Shown here: positions 52,385-60,784 of the stretch, piece after piece | How positions within the stretch are numbered: the first letter of the stretch is position 1 | How the letters are laid out: every line of letters starts with the position of its first letter | NCBI GenBank assembly: GCA_015060555.1 | Contig: SUYG01000044.1 | Location: 1-64,000, forward strand | Origin: Physcousia sp015060555 | GTDB taxonomy: Bacteria; Bacteroidota; Bacteroidia; Bacteroidales; Bacteroidaceae | Length of the DNA stretch: 64,000 bases | Direction: 5' to 3' | The notes under the pieces: model-generated | Told to the model about the DNA's origin: nothing | The model's input: only the letters and a program-made list of their open reading frames with translations | Database searches by the model: none | Translations under genes and position numbers: made by a program

Positions 52385-55225
52385 TTAATTCTTCGATACG
52401 CAATCGGCTGCCATTGGTATTTGATCTTCGATGTTAGTATCGTATATCAATCTATTATTAAGTGTTCTCATTTGGACATTGGTCTTTTTAACTGCTTTAC
52501 GGACCCTTCTCATTGATTTTAGGCTTGATATGATATCGTCCAGATAATCTTCAATTCCAAAAGCCTCCAACACCACTCTTTCGAATTCTTGTCTGATTGG
52601 GTCATCTATGTCCTGATCAATATCCAATATACCACGCTCTACTAATTGAGAGAATTGAGTCAAAATGGTCGTCTTCTGTTGTTCGGTTAATAGAGATGGA
52701 TTTAGCATATAACATTTTGAAATGGAGTCCTTGTTGATGTCAAGCACACCAAGCCCTCTACCGAAGCCGACAGCTTCTATATAGAATAAAGAGAGCATTG
52801 AGTTGAGTAAGGCATGAAGCAAATCAAGATTATCCGTAGTTCGTATTCTCTTAAGCCCGATGAGCCTCTGGTTAATGAATGTGGGCGAATTGAATTTTGC
52901 GTAGAACATACGGTCATCGGGATTCATCATTGTAAATATTTCTGCTACTTCATCGGTTGTCAGTTCATACCATTTCATTCCAGAACGAGCCAGAACATGT
53001 GGAAGAGGTCTTCCTGTTTCATTTACTTCGCCCTCGAATTTTCTAATCCAAGTTAGTGCTCCTCGATATCCAAGACTGACAAGCTCATTAGTATCCATAC
53101 CGCAGCAAAAAGCTTTCCTGTCCGTTGTCGGGGATGCAATATAGCTATCGGTAGCTCTTGCATTCATCAGCACATCTTTCAAGAACTCTGGTTCAATTGG
53201 TGCATCGCTTTGCGGGAAAAACATTGGATCCCAGCCTCTACGACTACCCCTGAATACCTTAAGATAGCTACTTACGGGCACCAACTTGTCTTCTATCTCC
53301 AGCAACCATTTGAGATTACTGAACAGAGAGTTATACGATACATTCAGATTTATCAGTGACTCCAAATCTTCGTTATTATAGTTCACTCGTGCTATAACTC
53401 TATTGTCAAGTTCTCTATCGAGTAACGAGCTATTAATAATCGTCTCCTGGTACTCGCAGTTTTCATCTATCACATCAAGATTCCGCTTCCATGTGAAGAA
53501 TGAAATAGAGGTATTTTCCTCTACTCCCTCTCTTTTCCTTCTCATTATCAGTAATGCAGTTACAATATCTGCATTTGTGAACCATTTGCCATTGCCGCTG
53601 ATATGAATGCGCATGTCATCAAAGTCTGCCCTAAGGGCTGCAAGGAATTTGCTGCCAGCATCCGTTCCGAGAAAAGAATTGGAGAGGATGATTCCAACAT
53701 AACCACCAGCTTTCACAAGATTTTTCAAGTGGAGGGCTATGTAATAGCTGAAGTCAGACCTACCCGAAAGATTGTTAGCCTGCTTAATTGCATTTACTAA
53801 TGGTGTGTCATCATCTGAAATTTCACTTGACTTGACAAATGGGAGATTAGACACAAAACTATCAAAAAGGGGTAAGCTAAAGGTTTCCCGTTCACCTGTT
53901 TGCGGATTTACTATTTCCACCTCGTCACTTGGGCTTAAAGTCAGAATATCTTTCTGGAACAGACGGCATGGCATATTAATAGTATCGTAGCTGGTCATTG
54001 CCAAATTCGCAATCTGCAAGGGCATTTTGAATTTGTCGCTGGCCCAGGTTGTTGCCATTGCTTTCGCCGCTCCGATACCCCTATCTTTCTTAAAGTTGAT
54101 AATAAAACTAGGTATAGTGCCTGTTCCACAACACCCATCGAAACATTCTCCATGTACATCATGGATTGTCATCCGTGAAAGAATCGCGGCTAATGTAGGA
54201 GGTGTGGGATATTGTCCATTCATCAGTCGCTTGGAAATATTGACCGAACCTTCGAGCACCTGTTGAAGAATCCTTTGACTAATATTATTGATGGGAGAAT
54301 TCTTCAAGAAAAGAGATAGCTCCACCAACTGTGCCCATGTCTTCTCAGATATGCACTCATTATAGGGAATAACGCTGAAGATGTTATAGAAGTCACTTCT
54401 TTCGGTGATATCCTGAAAGATTCTGTTACCCTCTCTTGGTGTACTATCGTAGTCAAGTTGGTCAATGGCAAAGGCACTTTGTTGCCGACGCTTAATCAGA
54501 TGGGCAAAGATGATACGGTTAGCCCAGTTGATGATGACGCTTTTTGCATAGGCTGCAAACTTGTCTGTCTCATCGCCCCGATACTCAGCTTCTATCTCTT
54601 TCCACCATGTATCAATGTGGGCAGACATTATAGCATCATGATTTGCTGCGTTTCTCAGACTATTTGCTACATTATACTTGTTTTCGTTGACAAGATTGGA
54701 AATAGATGTCTTTGTGAGTACTTCGCCAATGAATCTCTTCTTCACTTCACCCGAAATAAGATACTCATTGATTGATGTCAGCACACTTTGCAAAGTATTC
54801 TCCCATCTTGACTTGTACGTCTGAACATCATTTCGCGTCTTAATGATATTATTGCGCCAACTTTTCTTCACTTCGTAGTCATGACTGTTGTCGTCATAAA
54901 CGTATAGTTTGGCATGAGTAAAGTTCCAAATCACACAACTATTCAGATTCAAAGCTCTCGCTTTGCGCTTAGCATCGTGAACAAAGTCTTCATCAGTAAT
55001 CGGAACATCTGGCATCTTCAACTCCCAGCCTTGCAGAATACTTGACAAGTCATAATCGCCATAAAGTATCACATCCGGGAACATACTCTGTCCACGATAC
55101 TCACTAACCGTTGACTCTCCACCGGCTCGCTTAATAATCAAATCATTTTCAGCCGAAAACTGATTGATTTGCGATATAAGCTCTATCGCCCAGCTGCGTT
55201 CGTTTTTTCGGATGGTAGTTGCCAT
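52385..55225 (-). CDS. N6-adenine DNA methylase with N-terminal nuclease-like domain (type IIG-like)
   Basis: A 946-residue enzyme. The N-terminal 120 residues look like a PD-(D/E)xK nuclease: F-P-D-V-I-L-Y-G-D near residue 49 then G-W-E-L-K near 66-70. The methylase domain has motif I F-D-G-C-C-G-T-G-T near 362 and catalytic motif IV as S-N-L-P-F instead of the usual N-P-P-F. A C-terminal part of about 300 residues should hold target recognition, ending in a charged helical tail. It begins 12 bases after a smaller DNA methyltransferase gene, so the two form a leftward operon that diverges from the Argonaute operon. The genes are AT-rich compared with the housekeeping genes to the left. Confidence 0.8.
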   Translation of the reverse strand: MATTIRKNERSWAIELISQINQFSAENDLIIKRAGGESTVSEYRGQSMFPDVILYGDYDLSSILQGWELKMPDVPITDEDFVHDAKRKARALNLNSCVIWNFTHAKLYVYDDNSHDYEVKKSWRNNIIKTRNDVQTYKSRWENTLQSVLTSINEYLISGEVKKRFIGEVLTKTSISNLVNENKYNVANSLRNAANHDAIMSAHIDTWWKEIEAEYRGDETDKFAAYAKSVIINWANRIIFAHLIKRRQQSAFAIDQLDYDSTPREGNRIFQDITERSDFYNIFSVIPYNECISEKTWAQLVELSLFLKNSPINNISQRILQQVLEGSVNISKRLMNGQYPTPPTLAAILSRMTIHDVHGECFDGCCGTGTIPSFIINFKKDRGIGAAKAMATTWASDKFKMPLQIANLAMTSYDTINMPCRLFQKDILTLSPSDEVEIVNPQTGERETFSLPLFDSFVSNLPFVKSSEISDDDTPLVNAIKQANNLSGRSDFSYYIALHLKNLVKAGGYVGIILSNSFLGTDAGSKFLAALRADFDDMRIHISGNGKWFTNADIVTALLIMRRKREGVEENTSISFFTWKRNLDVIDENCEYQETIINSSLLDRELDNRVIARVNYNNEDLESLINLNVSYNSLFSNLKWLLEIEDKLVPVSSYLKVFRGSRRGWDPMFFPQSDAPIEPEFLKDVLMNARATDSYIASPTTDRKAFCCGMDTNELVSLGYRGALTWIRKFEGEVNETGRPLPHVLARSGMKWYELTTDEVAEIFTMMNPDDRMFYAKFNSPTFINQRLIGLKRIRTTDNLDLLHALLNSMLSLFYIEAVGFGRGLGVLDINKDSISKCYMLNPSLLTEQQKTTILTQFSQLVERGILDIDQDIDDPIRQEFERVVLEAFGIEDYLDDIISSLKSMRRVRKAVKKTNVQMRTLNNRLIYDTNIEDQIPMAADCVSKN

Positions 55226-55237
55226 AGGCTTACCTCG

Positions 55238-56086
55238 TTATTTTGTAAACATCTCAATAAGATTGCATACTCGCAAATGCCTTGCCTTTTCATCATCAAG
55301 TTGCCGCCACGCGTCTTGCAGACGCTCACGGGTCTTTTTGATGTAGTCAATCTTCTCACCTTTGAAAAGCTCGGTATCAGCATTCTTCTCTATTCCCACA
55401 AAATTACGTCCCTCAATCAATGCTGCAACAACGAAAGAGCCACTGCCACTTGTGTTATCGAGAATGATGTCACCAGGATTCGAATATGTACGTACGAAAT
55501 AACGCCCCAACTCTACTGGCTTCTGCGTGGCATGAAAAACTTCACCCTCGCTTTCGGCCGTCTTGAAATAAACCACATCAGTCGGATAGCGTTTACCATC
55601 ACTATGTACATGAACAGGCTGAAAGTCGCCATAACTGCCGCTCAACTGGTTCTTACGAACACCTTTATCATATGGCTCTCCTTCTGTCATTTGAGGATTG
55701 TAAACCGGTTGCTTATTATAGAAGACACAAACATCCTCATGCTTTCTCAACGGTTGCTTCTTCGCATTCAAGAAGTTCGTTGGTTTAGATTTCTCCCACA
55801 CCCATTTATACTTGAACAATTTAGGCTGACTCATTATCAACGCTGCGGTAAACAAGCCTTGTGAAGTTAATACAATGGCGCCATTCGGTTTAACAATACG
55901 CTTGTATTCAGCCCACAATTCATCGAGCGGAACTATACAGTCCCACTTATTCTGTGTCGTGCCATAAGGCAAATCACACAACACCATGTCAATGCAGTCA
56001 TCGGGCATGTGACGCATCATTTCGATGCAGTCACCCTCAATGACACAATTAACAAACTTGTCTTCAGTCCAATACTTTTTTGACAT
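55238..56086 (-). CDS. DNA methyltransferase, beta-class (N4-cytosine/N6-adenine)
   Basis: A 282-residue SAM-dependent DNA methyltransferase. The catalytic motif IV comes first (C-D-L-P-Y-G-T at 37-43, a variant of D-P-P-Y) and the SAM motif comes last (N-T-S-G-S-G-S-F-V), which defines the beta order. K-P-V-E-L near 200 is motif X-like. Homologues occur in restriction systems and phages. It overlaps nothing and is followed at 12 bases by the nuclease/methylase fusion. A 10-bp inverted repeat lies 7 bases upstream of its ATG. Confidence 0.88.
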   Translation of the reverse strand: MSKKYWTEDKFVNCVIEGDCIEMMRHMPDDCIDMVLCDLPYGTTQNKWDCIVPLDELWAEYKRIVKPNGAIVLTSQGLFTAALIMSQPKLFKYKWVWEKSKPTNFLNAKKQPLRKHEDVCVFYNKQPVYNPQMTEGEPYDKGVRKNQLSGSYGDFQPVHVHSDGKRYPTDVVYFKTAESEGEVFHATQKPVELGRYFVRTYSNPGDIILDNTSGSGSFVVAALIEGRNFVGIEKNADTELFKGEKIDYIKKTRERLQDAWRQLDDEKARHLRVCNLIEMFTK

Positions 56087-56093
56087 CTGTTTG

Positions 56094-56130
56094 CTATTTC
56101 AAGCGCCTCTACTATCTCTCCTTGAAATAG
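56094..56130. promoter_or_regulatory. 10-bp inverted repeat just before the methyltransferase start
   Basis: CTATTTCAAG (56094-56103) and CTTGAAATAG (56121-56130) are exact reverse complements 17 bases apart, 7 bases from the start codon. It could be an operator for autoregulation or an mRNA hairpin over the translation start. Confidence 0.6.
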
Positions 56131-56149
56131 ATTGTTTCCTATAGGACAC

Positions 56150-56367
56150 AAAAAGAGTGGGAACATTACCTGCCCCACATTAAGGTCCTAGGAAAACCCG
56201 AGAAATAGACAAGTAAGCCCACTCTTATCGAGTGCGCTGCAACTTGTCTACTACTTCTCGTTTCTATTGTTTAGAATTTCCTAGGTTCTAATGTGGATAG
56301 AACGGTAGCAAACGCATATTATATTCAAAAAATAGAACGCATGCTTTCTGCGATATGGCGCAGATTG
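56150..56367 (-). ncRNA. Rod-shaped structured RNA, 6S-like
   Basis: Between divergent genes the minus strand folds into a long rod: CCACATTA with TAATGTGG, CCTAGGAAA with TTTCCTAGG, a large asymmetric bubble, CGAGAA with TTCTCG, TAGACAAGT with ACTTGTCTA, and an apical CACTC/GAGTG hairpin. A TATCTTTG box lies at 56374-56381 and a run of five T follows CCCACTC at 56150-56154, giving an RNA of about 218 bases. The architecture, a long hairpin with a central bubble, resembles 6S RNA, which binds RNA polymerase. The strand and ends are inferred. Confidence 0.5.
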
Positions 56368-56373
56368 CAGCCG

Positions 56374-56381
56374 CAAAGATA
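56374..56381 (-). promoter_or_regulatory. -7 promoter box for the structured RNA
   Basis: Minus strand TATCTTTG matches TAnnTTTG and lies about 7 bases before the proposed 5' end. No convincing -33 box. Confidence 0.45.
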
Positions 56382-56421
56382 TGACAAAGTTTCCGTTCTG
56401 CACATTGTTCGGTGGAAAAAG

Positions 56422-56443
56422 TAGTCAAAAAAGACTATTTTTT
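56422..56443 (+). terminator. Short hairpin with T run, possible terminator
   Basis: TAGTC (56422-56426) pairs with GACTA (56433-56437) and is followed by six T. The stem is only 5 bp, so the call is weak. Confidence 0.3.
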
Positions 56444-56488
56444 CTTCTGATTTTTGTTCGTTCCCGTCAGCATTCCGATAATTCTTAG

Positions 56489-56496
56489 TATATTTG
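56489..56496 (+). promoter_or_regulatory. -7 promoter box for the Argonaute operon
   Basis: TATATTTG matches TAnnTTTG, 28 bases upstream of the Argonaute ATG at 56525. Confidence 0.55.
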
Positions 56497-56524
56497 CAGC
56501 ATAAACAAACACTTCTATAATAGA

Positions 56525-58819
56525 ATGTCAGAAGAAAAATTATTCCTTAACACACTCACCTTCGAGTATCCGAAGGAACCTGTGAAATTCTATTTCTCAG
56601 ATAAAGATGATGCAGAGAGCAAGAGCACTCGACTCAAATCTCCTGTGCTTGTTCCGAAAGAGGTCAGGCAGATCCAAAAGTACACCGACTTGTTTGCAGG
56701 TTGTGGTGGAATGGTACTGTATACATCCTTCGATTTGCCAACAGAGGGATTTGATGCAATCGACATCGACTTTAATGCTGTTGAAAACGAATACTTGGTG
56801 AAGAGATACTATAATCGTAGGTTGGAAAAGTATTTCAGATTCTATGACGATGTTGTCGTTACGAAGTCTGGCATAACTGATGATATACAAGTGTGGCTTC
56901 TCTGCGATGGTGAGAAGAGCTACATTAGCTATAATAACAAGCAATACGAATTGATGGAGATGGATAGGTTCACTATAAGGGTAAAATATGACCGTTTCAA
57001 TAATAGACCTTATCTTCTCGTTGCCAACGACAGACCTGCGCTTTTGCTTAATACTCCTCTGAAAAGACTCTTCAACGATTTTCCTGATGAACCATTCACA
57101 AGCCAGACCGGCATTACGCCAAGCATGATTAATTTCGTCATGACCCGTGAAGTCAAGAAAGGTTCAAGTGGTAAAGGCTATGTTGTTCGCAAGATTAACA
57201 AGTACGAATATCTGCAAAACCATAACATGTATTGTCCACTCGAAACAACCCGCCCCATCTTGGGCGGAGAATTGAAACACTTCTTCGGCTTAGACAAACA
57301 TGAGGAGCCCCGTTCCTTCGATAGTAAATATATCAAGTACAGGGATAAAATTGAAGCGTTTCGCAAGAGATTCCTCAACACGGAAGACATCGAGAAGATA
57401 TTCCCAAACCTGGCATACAACTTTACAGAAGTCAATCTGCTACAAGTCGGTCAGACTAATAGCTCTAAGCGTATGCTCATTTTTGGGAAAGATGAAAACG
57501 GCAACGATGTGAAGCATGTTCGTCAGCAGTATGGTATCAATTATGGTCCACACATAAAATGCCCACATACAGATGTTCAAATGATATTCATCTTCCCTAA
57601 AAGCAGTATTACGGAAGCAAGAAATTTAATCCAGTACATGCGTAAGGGAGGCTATAGAGGTCAAAGCAAAGCTCTCTCAAATTACATCGGCAGCAATGTG
57701 GCTTATGCCGACAAAGGCTTCCATATCCAATTTGAGGATGAGGTAAATCCCGTTCCTGAAGTTGAGAGAGCCTTGCAAGCCGAATGTTACAAGAACAAGG
57801 ATAACAGAATCAAATACGTTGGTATTTACATCTCCCCGATTCACAAGTATGCATCAGCACATGAAGAAAAAGAGTGTTACTACAAGATTAAAGAACTCCT
57901 CCTTAAATATGATATTCCCACACAATGTATTGACAGGGAGAAGATGAACACCATGATTGATAAGGACAAGCGTACCCAGAAAGCCAACTTTGCCTACACC
58001 CTCCAAAACATGGGTGTAGCCATTTGTGCGAAATTAGGAGGTTCTCCATGGTTGCTTGATGAGACGGAAAAGAAGGAATTGATTATCGGTATTGGGGCCT
58101 TCCGTAGCGACAACCAGCAGTATATTGGTGCAGCCTTCTCGTTTGACAATACGGGCGTTTTCAACGATTACAGTTACTTCGAAAAATCTGAACTTGATGA
58201 ATTGGTAGGTGCAATTAAGATGGCTATTATACGCTACTCTTCAGTAAACAATCCGCCCGAACGCATCATCATTCATTATTATAAGAAGATTAGCCGCAAG
58301 CGAGAGTTTAAAAAAGTCGAAGACATGCTTCAAAGCCTTAGTCTGGATGTGCCTGTCTATATCGTGACTATCAATAAAACTGAGTCTGAGGATATTGTTT
58401 TGTTTGACGAAGAGAGTACATACTCATCTTATAATTACCAGACAAAGAAGAACGAGGACATGAAGAGCCTTATGCCATATAGCGGAAGATGGGTAAATCT
58501 CGGGCCGTCAAAAGAAGGACACAGATATCTGCTGTGCAACAACACGCGATACGAAGGAGAACGATTCAACGCCATGGATGGATTCCCCTTCCCAGTTAAA
58601 CTGACTATAGCCTGTCCTAATCGTAATGACGAGATAGATACACCAGTAATCCAGCAATTGATTGACCAGGTATATCAATTCAGCCGCATCTACTGGAAGT
58701 CTGTCAAGCAACAAGGGCTGCCTGTTACTATCAAGTACCCAGAGATGATTGCGGAAATAATGCCCCACTTTACAGACAAGACTGTCTATACCGAAAGTAA
58801 TTGCTTGTGGTTCTTATAA
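56525..58819 (+). CDS. Prokaryotic Argonaute, long form with degenerate PIWI active site
   Basis: A 764-residue protein with the order N, PAZ-like, MID and PIWI. The MID domain shows Y452-x3-K456 and P-T-Q467-C, then K486, which fit the pocket for the guide 5' end. The PIWI start A-K-L-G-G-S-P-W at 502-509 is typical. The catalytic tetrad looks lost: the first Asp is Gly524 (I-I-G-I-G), the third is Tyr586 (I-I-H-Y-Y) and the last position lies in K-Y-P-E-M-I-A. It should therefore bind guide and target without cutting. Such inactive long Argonautes work with an effector encoded next to them. The gene begins 28 bases after a TATATTTG box and is followed after 12 bases by a 334-residue unknown protein. 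Confidence 0.87.
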   Translation: MSEEKLFLNTLTFEYPKEPVKFYFSDKDDAESKSTRLKSPVLVPKEVRQIQKYTDLFAGCGGMVLYTSFDLPTEGFDAIDIDFNAVENEYLVKRYYNRRLEKYFRFYDDVVVTKSGITDDIQVWLLCDGEKSYISYNNKQYELMEMDRFTIRVKYDRFNNRPYLLVANDRPALLLNTPLKRLFNDFPDEPFTSQTGITPSMINFVMTREVKKGSSGKGYVVRKINKYEYLQNHNMYCPLETTRPILGGELKHFFGLDKHEEPRSFDSKYIKYRDKIEAFRKRFLNTEDIEKIFPNLAYNFTEVNLLQVGQTNSSKRMLIFGKDENGNDVKHVRQQYGINYGPHIKCPHTDVQMIFIFPKSSITEARNLIQYMRKGGYRGQSKALSNYIGSNVAYADKGFHIQFEDEVNPVPEVERALQAECYKNKDNRIKYVGIYISPIHKYASAHEEKECYYKIKELLLKYDIPTQCIDREKMNTMIDKDKRTQKANFAYTLQNMGVAICAKLGGSPWLLDETEKKELIIGIGAFRSDNQQYIGAAFSFDNTGVFNDYSYFEKSELDELVGAIKMAIIRYSSVNNPPERIIIHYYKKISRKREFKKVEDMLQSLSLDVPVYIVTINKTESEDIVLFDEESTYSSYNYQTKKNEDMKSLMPYSGRWVNLGPSKEGHRYLLCNNTRYEGERFNAMDGFPFPVKLTIACPNRNDEIDTPVIQQLIDQVYQFSRIYWKSVKQQGLPVTIKYPEMIAEIMPHFTDKTVYTESNCLWFL

Positions 58820-58831
58820 CTGGAATAGCCT

Positions 58832-59836
58832 ATGAACAATTTTGATTTAAAGAAGGTACATGAGTTGATTCGCTTTAAAGATGTCTGCACTACTGGGAAC
58901 GATTATATGAAAGAGGCAAGCTGCCTACCTCGCATAGAGTTAGAAACAGAGCCTTTGTATGTGCTCACTCCCAAGATGCCGATACTGTTTACGCCCAAAC
59001 TACGCTACTACAGGCTTTTGATCGAAAATGAAATAAATCGCCATATTAATGCGGCAACAGAGCTATTGGAGGCTGATGGATCGGGAGAACTTACAATGTT
59101 TGTCCTGAAGAAGACACGCGAAACTGTTTCCACCTTGATTAACGAAGCAAAGCGATTGACATTATTTATTGGAGATAAGAATTGGGAAAACATCATCTCG
59201 GAAATGCCATCTATTCCAAGACATGAGAAAGCTGCTACAGAAGTTACGGTATTTAGTCATTATGTAATCGCAGAGTTGGCTCGCTGCTGGCTTGAGCTAC
59301 AAGACAGATACGCTTATGTTATTGGAGAAGCGGGCTGTTATGACGTGTCTCTTTTCTATACTTCTATTGTGGGGCGTAATCCTGACAAAGAATTTGAGGT
59401 TAAACGTTCGGAGAAGTATGCGGAAGAGGCAAATGGTTTCAAGAAAGGGAGAACCGACTGTTGTTTCCTTTATGATAATGAAGAATTCTTTCCTATTGCC
59501 ATACAAGAGTTCACCAATAAGCTACGCGCTCACAAGCTGATTCCAGATGACATGGATTGCAAGAGAATGGAAAGCCTGTTCCAAGGTCACGCCTGTAGAA
59601 CCAATTACACATGGATAGGAGAATATCATATACTCACTCATATTATAAAAGGACTTTTCAAGGATAACGTAATCTCAACATGGCCAGAAGGTACTTCCCC
59701 TTGGCAAGTAATCAGCTGCCGATTTGTGGATAAACACGGGAATCCTCTACCAAACATCCGAACCCAAACTGAACGCAAAAAGACAAAGTCGATAGTCAAA
59801 GAAATTGTTGATTCCCTTGCAGGGTATATGAGCTAA
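58832..59836 (+). CDS. Unknown protein in operon with Argonaute
   Basis: A soluble 334-residue protein 12 bases downstream of the Argonaute gene, closed by a strong terminator. I do not recognise the family. Residues 1-190 are mainly helical, with a segment like a four-helix bundle at 60-125. The C-terminal third (Y-T-W-I-G-E-Y-H-I-L-T-H-I-I-K-G-L, then F-V-D-K-H-G-N-P-L) resembles a domain common at the C-terminus of Bacteroidetes proteins of the RteC type. I see no TIR, SIR2, HNH, PLD or complete PD-(D/E)xK motif; D-C-C-F-L-Y-D-N-E...Q-E-F at 208-228 is not a nuclease signature. It may be an effector or partner of the Argonaute, or a regulator. Confidence 0.7.
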   Translation: MNNFDLKKVHELIRFKDVCTTGNDYMKEASCLPRIELETEPLYVLTPKMPILFTPKLRYYRLLIENEINRHINAATELLEADGSGELTMFVLKKTRETVSTLINEAKRLTLFIGDKNWENIISEMPSIPRHEKAATEVTVFSHYVIAELARCWLELQDRYAYVIGEAGCYDVSLFYTSIVGRNPDKEFEVKRSEKYAEEANGFKKGRTDCCFLYDNEEFFPIAIQEFTNKLRAHKLIPDDMDCKRMESLFQGHACRTNYTWIGEYHILTHIIKGLFKDNVISTWPEGTSPWQVISCRFVDKHGNPLPNIRTQTERKKTKSIVKEIVDSLAGYMS

Positions 59837-59841
59837 ATCTA

Positions 59842-59872
59842 AACTTACGACGCAATCTACTCGTCGTAAGTT
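59842..59872 (+). terminator. Intrinsic terminator of the Argonaute operon
   Basis: AACTTACGACG and CGTCGTAAGTT form an 11-bp perfect stem with a 9-base loop, followed by TTTCTTTTG. It starts 6 bases after the stop codon. Confidence 0.85.
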
Positions 59873-59900
59873 TTTCTTTTGTTTTTTGGGGAAATTTTTG

Positions 59901-59939
59901 TAGCCCATATCTTGCTATCCTTCAGCAGGATATGGGCTA
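59901..59939. terminator. Second hairpin after the Argonaute operon
   Basis: TAGCCCATATC and GATATGGGCTA form an 11-bp perfect stem, extended by GCT/AGC inside, followed on the plus strand by TCTGTTTTTG. It probably backs up the first terminator. Confidence 0.65.
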
Positions 59940-60056
59940 TCTGTTTTTGTTCTGCAGATTTACTACGCCACTTTATTGATGGTGTTGTAAATCGGTTTCT
60001 TGGGATATTGCGACCAAACGCTGATGTGGCGAACCAATCCACCGGCGTTGGTCACA

Positions 60057-60566
60057 ATGTTTAATAAAAACAAAAGTTCTCGCGCAGGGTCCGAAGCACA
60101 GTACGGCCCGCGCCTCGCAGGAGCAGTCCTGCACGACTATCTCGAGAACAGCAACGAGCCTCTGGCTGTTGCGTATCGTGAACACAAAGCCGAAGAGGAA
60201 ACTGAACCCACCCTTCTCTACCGCGACCTACACCCCGACACGCACCTGTGCGTTGACTTGAAGATTCTAAGCCGCAAGCCCGGGCGCATGCACGTGGGCG
60301 AGAACATTAGTTGTATGCTCACCCGCGACGGCGAAGACCACTTCACAGCCGTGGAGGACGCCCTCAAGAAGCAGGTTGCCGAGCGGCGCAACCCTATCAT
60401 CTTCAGAGGAATGCGCATCAATGTCCATCGCAAGAAGGACGGCACGCTCTCCCCCACGTTCAATCGGCCGCATTACACCAAGTGCTTCACTTTCAGCGAC
60501 TTCTGCCGCAAGGCAGCTGAGGAGCTGATGGCGGTGGCTGAGGCCTTTGAAAGAAAGTGGAATTAG
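60057..60566 (+). CDS. Conserved hypothetical protein of Bacteroidales mobile elements
   Basis: A 169-residue soluble protein starting MFNKNKSSRAGSEAQYGPRL. The start at 60057 is chosen over an in-frame TTG at 60000. The segment L-A-G-A-V-L-H-D-Y-L-E-N-S-N-E-P-L-A-V-A-Y-R resembles conserved proteins encoded just before DUF3987 in Bacteroidales elements; I give no function. The remaining sequence is basic, with K/R clusters that could contact nucleic acid. Confidence 0.65.
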   Translation: MFNKNKSSRAGSEAQYGPRLAGAVLHDYLENSNEPLAVAYREHKAEEETEPTLLYRDLHPDTHLCVDLKILSRKPGRMHVGENISCMLTRDGEDHFTAVEDALKKQVAERRNPIIFRGMRINVHRKKDGTLSPTFNRPHYTKCFTFSDFCRKAAEELMAVAEAFERKWN

Positions 60567-60582
60567 GTCATTATCAGGCTGC

Positions 60583-60737
60583 AGCGTTCCAGTTGTTCCA
60601 GTTCCAATTAAGGTTCTGAGGAGCAAAACGCCCTTCTATAGACTTTATAAACACTTAATATATAAGTAGTTATATATGAATACGAGAGACGTTAAGACGC
60701 CGAGAGCTTTAATTGGAACAACTGGAACTGGAACGCT
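60583..60737. repeat. 29-bp inverted repeat around an AT-rich centre
   Basis: Left arm 60583-60611 starts AGCGTTCCAGTT and ends AATTAA; the reverse complement of 60709-60737 has the same ends, with the middle words GTTCC and CCAGTT exchanged. The 97-base spacer includes TATATAAGTAGTTATATATG. It lies in the gap before the DUF3987 gene. Confidence 0.85.
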
Positions 60738-60784
60738 CGGCCATCCTTTATCCCATGTGTAATCATCTAAAAAGCATAAAATCA

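Noticed and set aside
58832..59836. Argonaute partner as a PD-(D/E)xK nuclease
   Set aside because: The only candidate, from D208 to Q-E-F near 228, lacks the lysine of ExK and is not embedded in a matching core.
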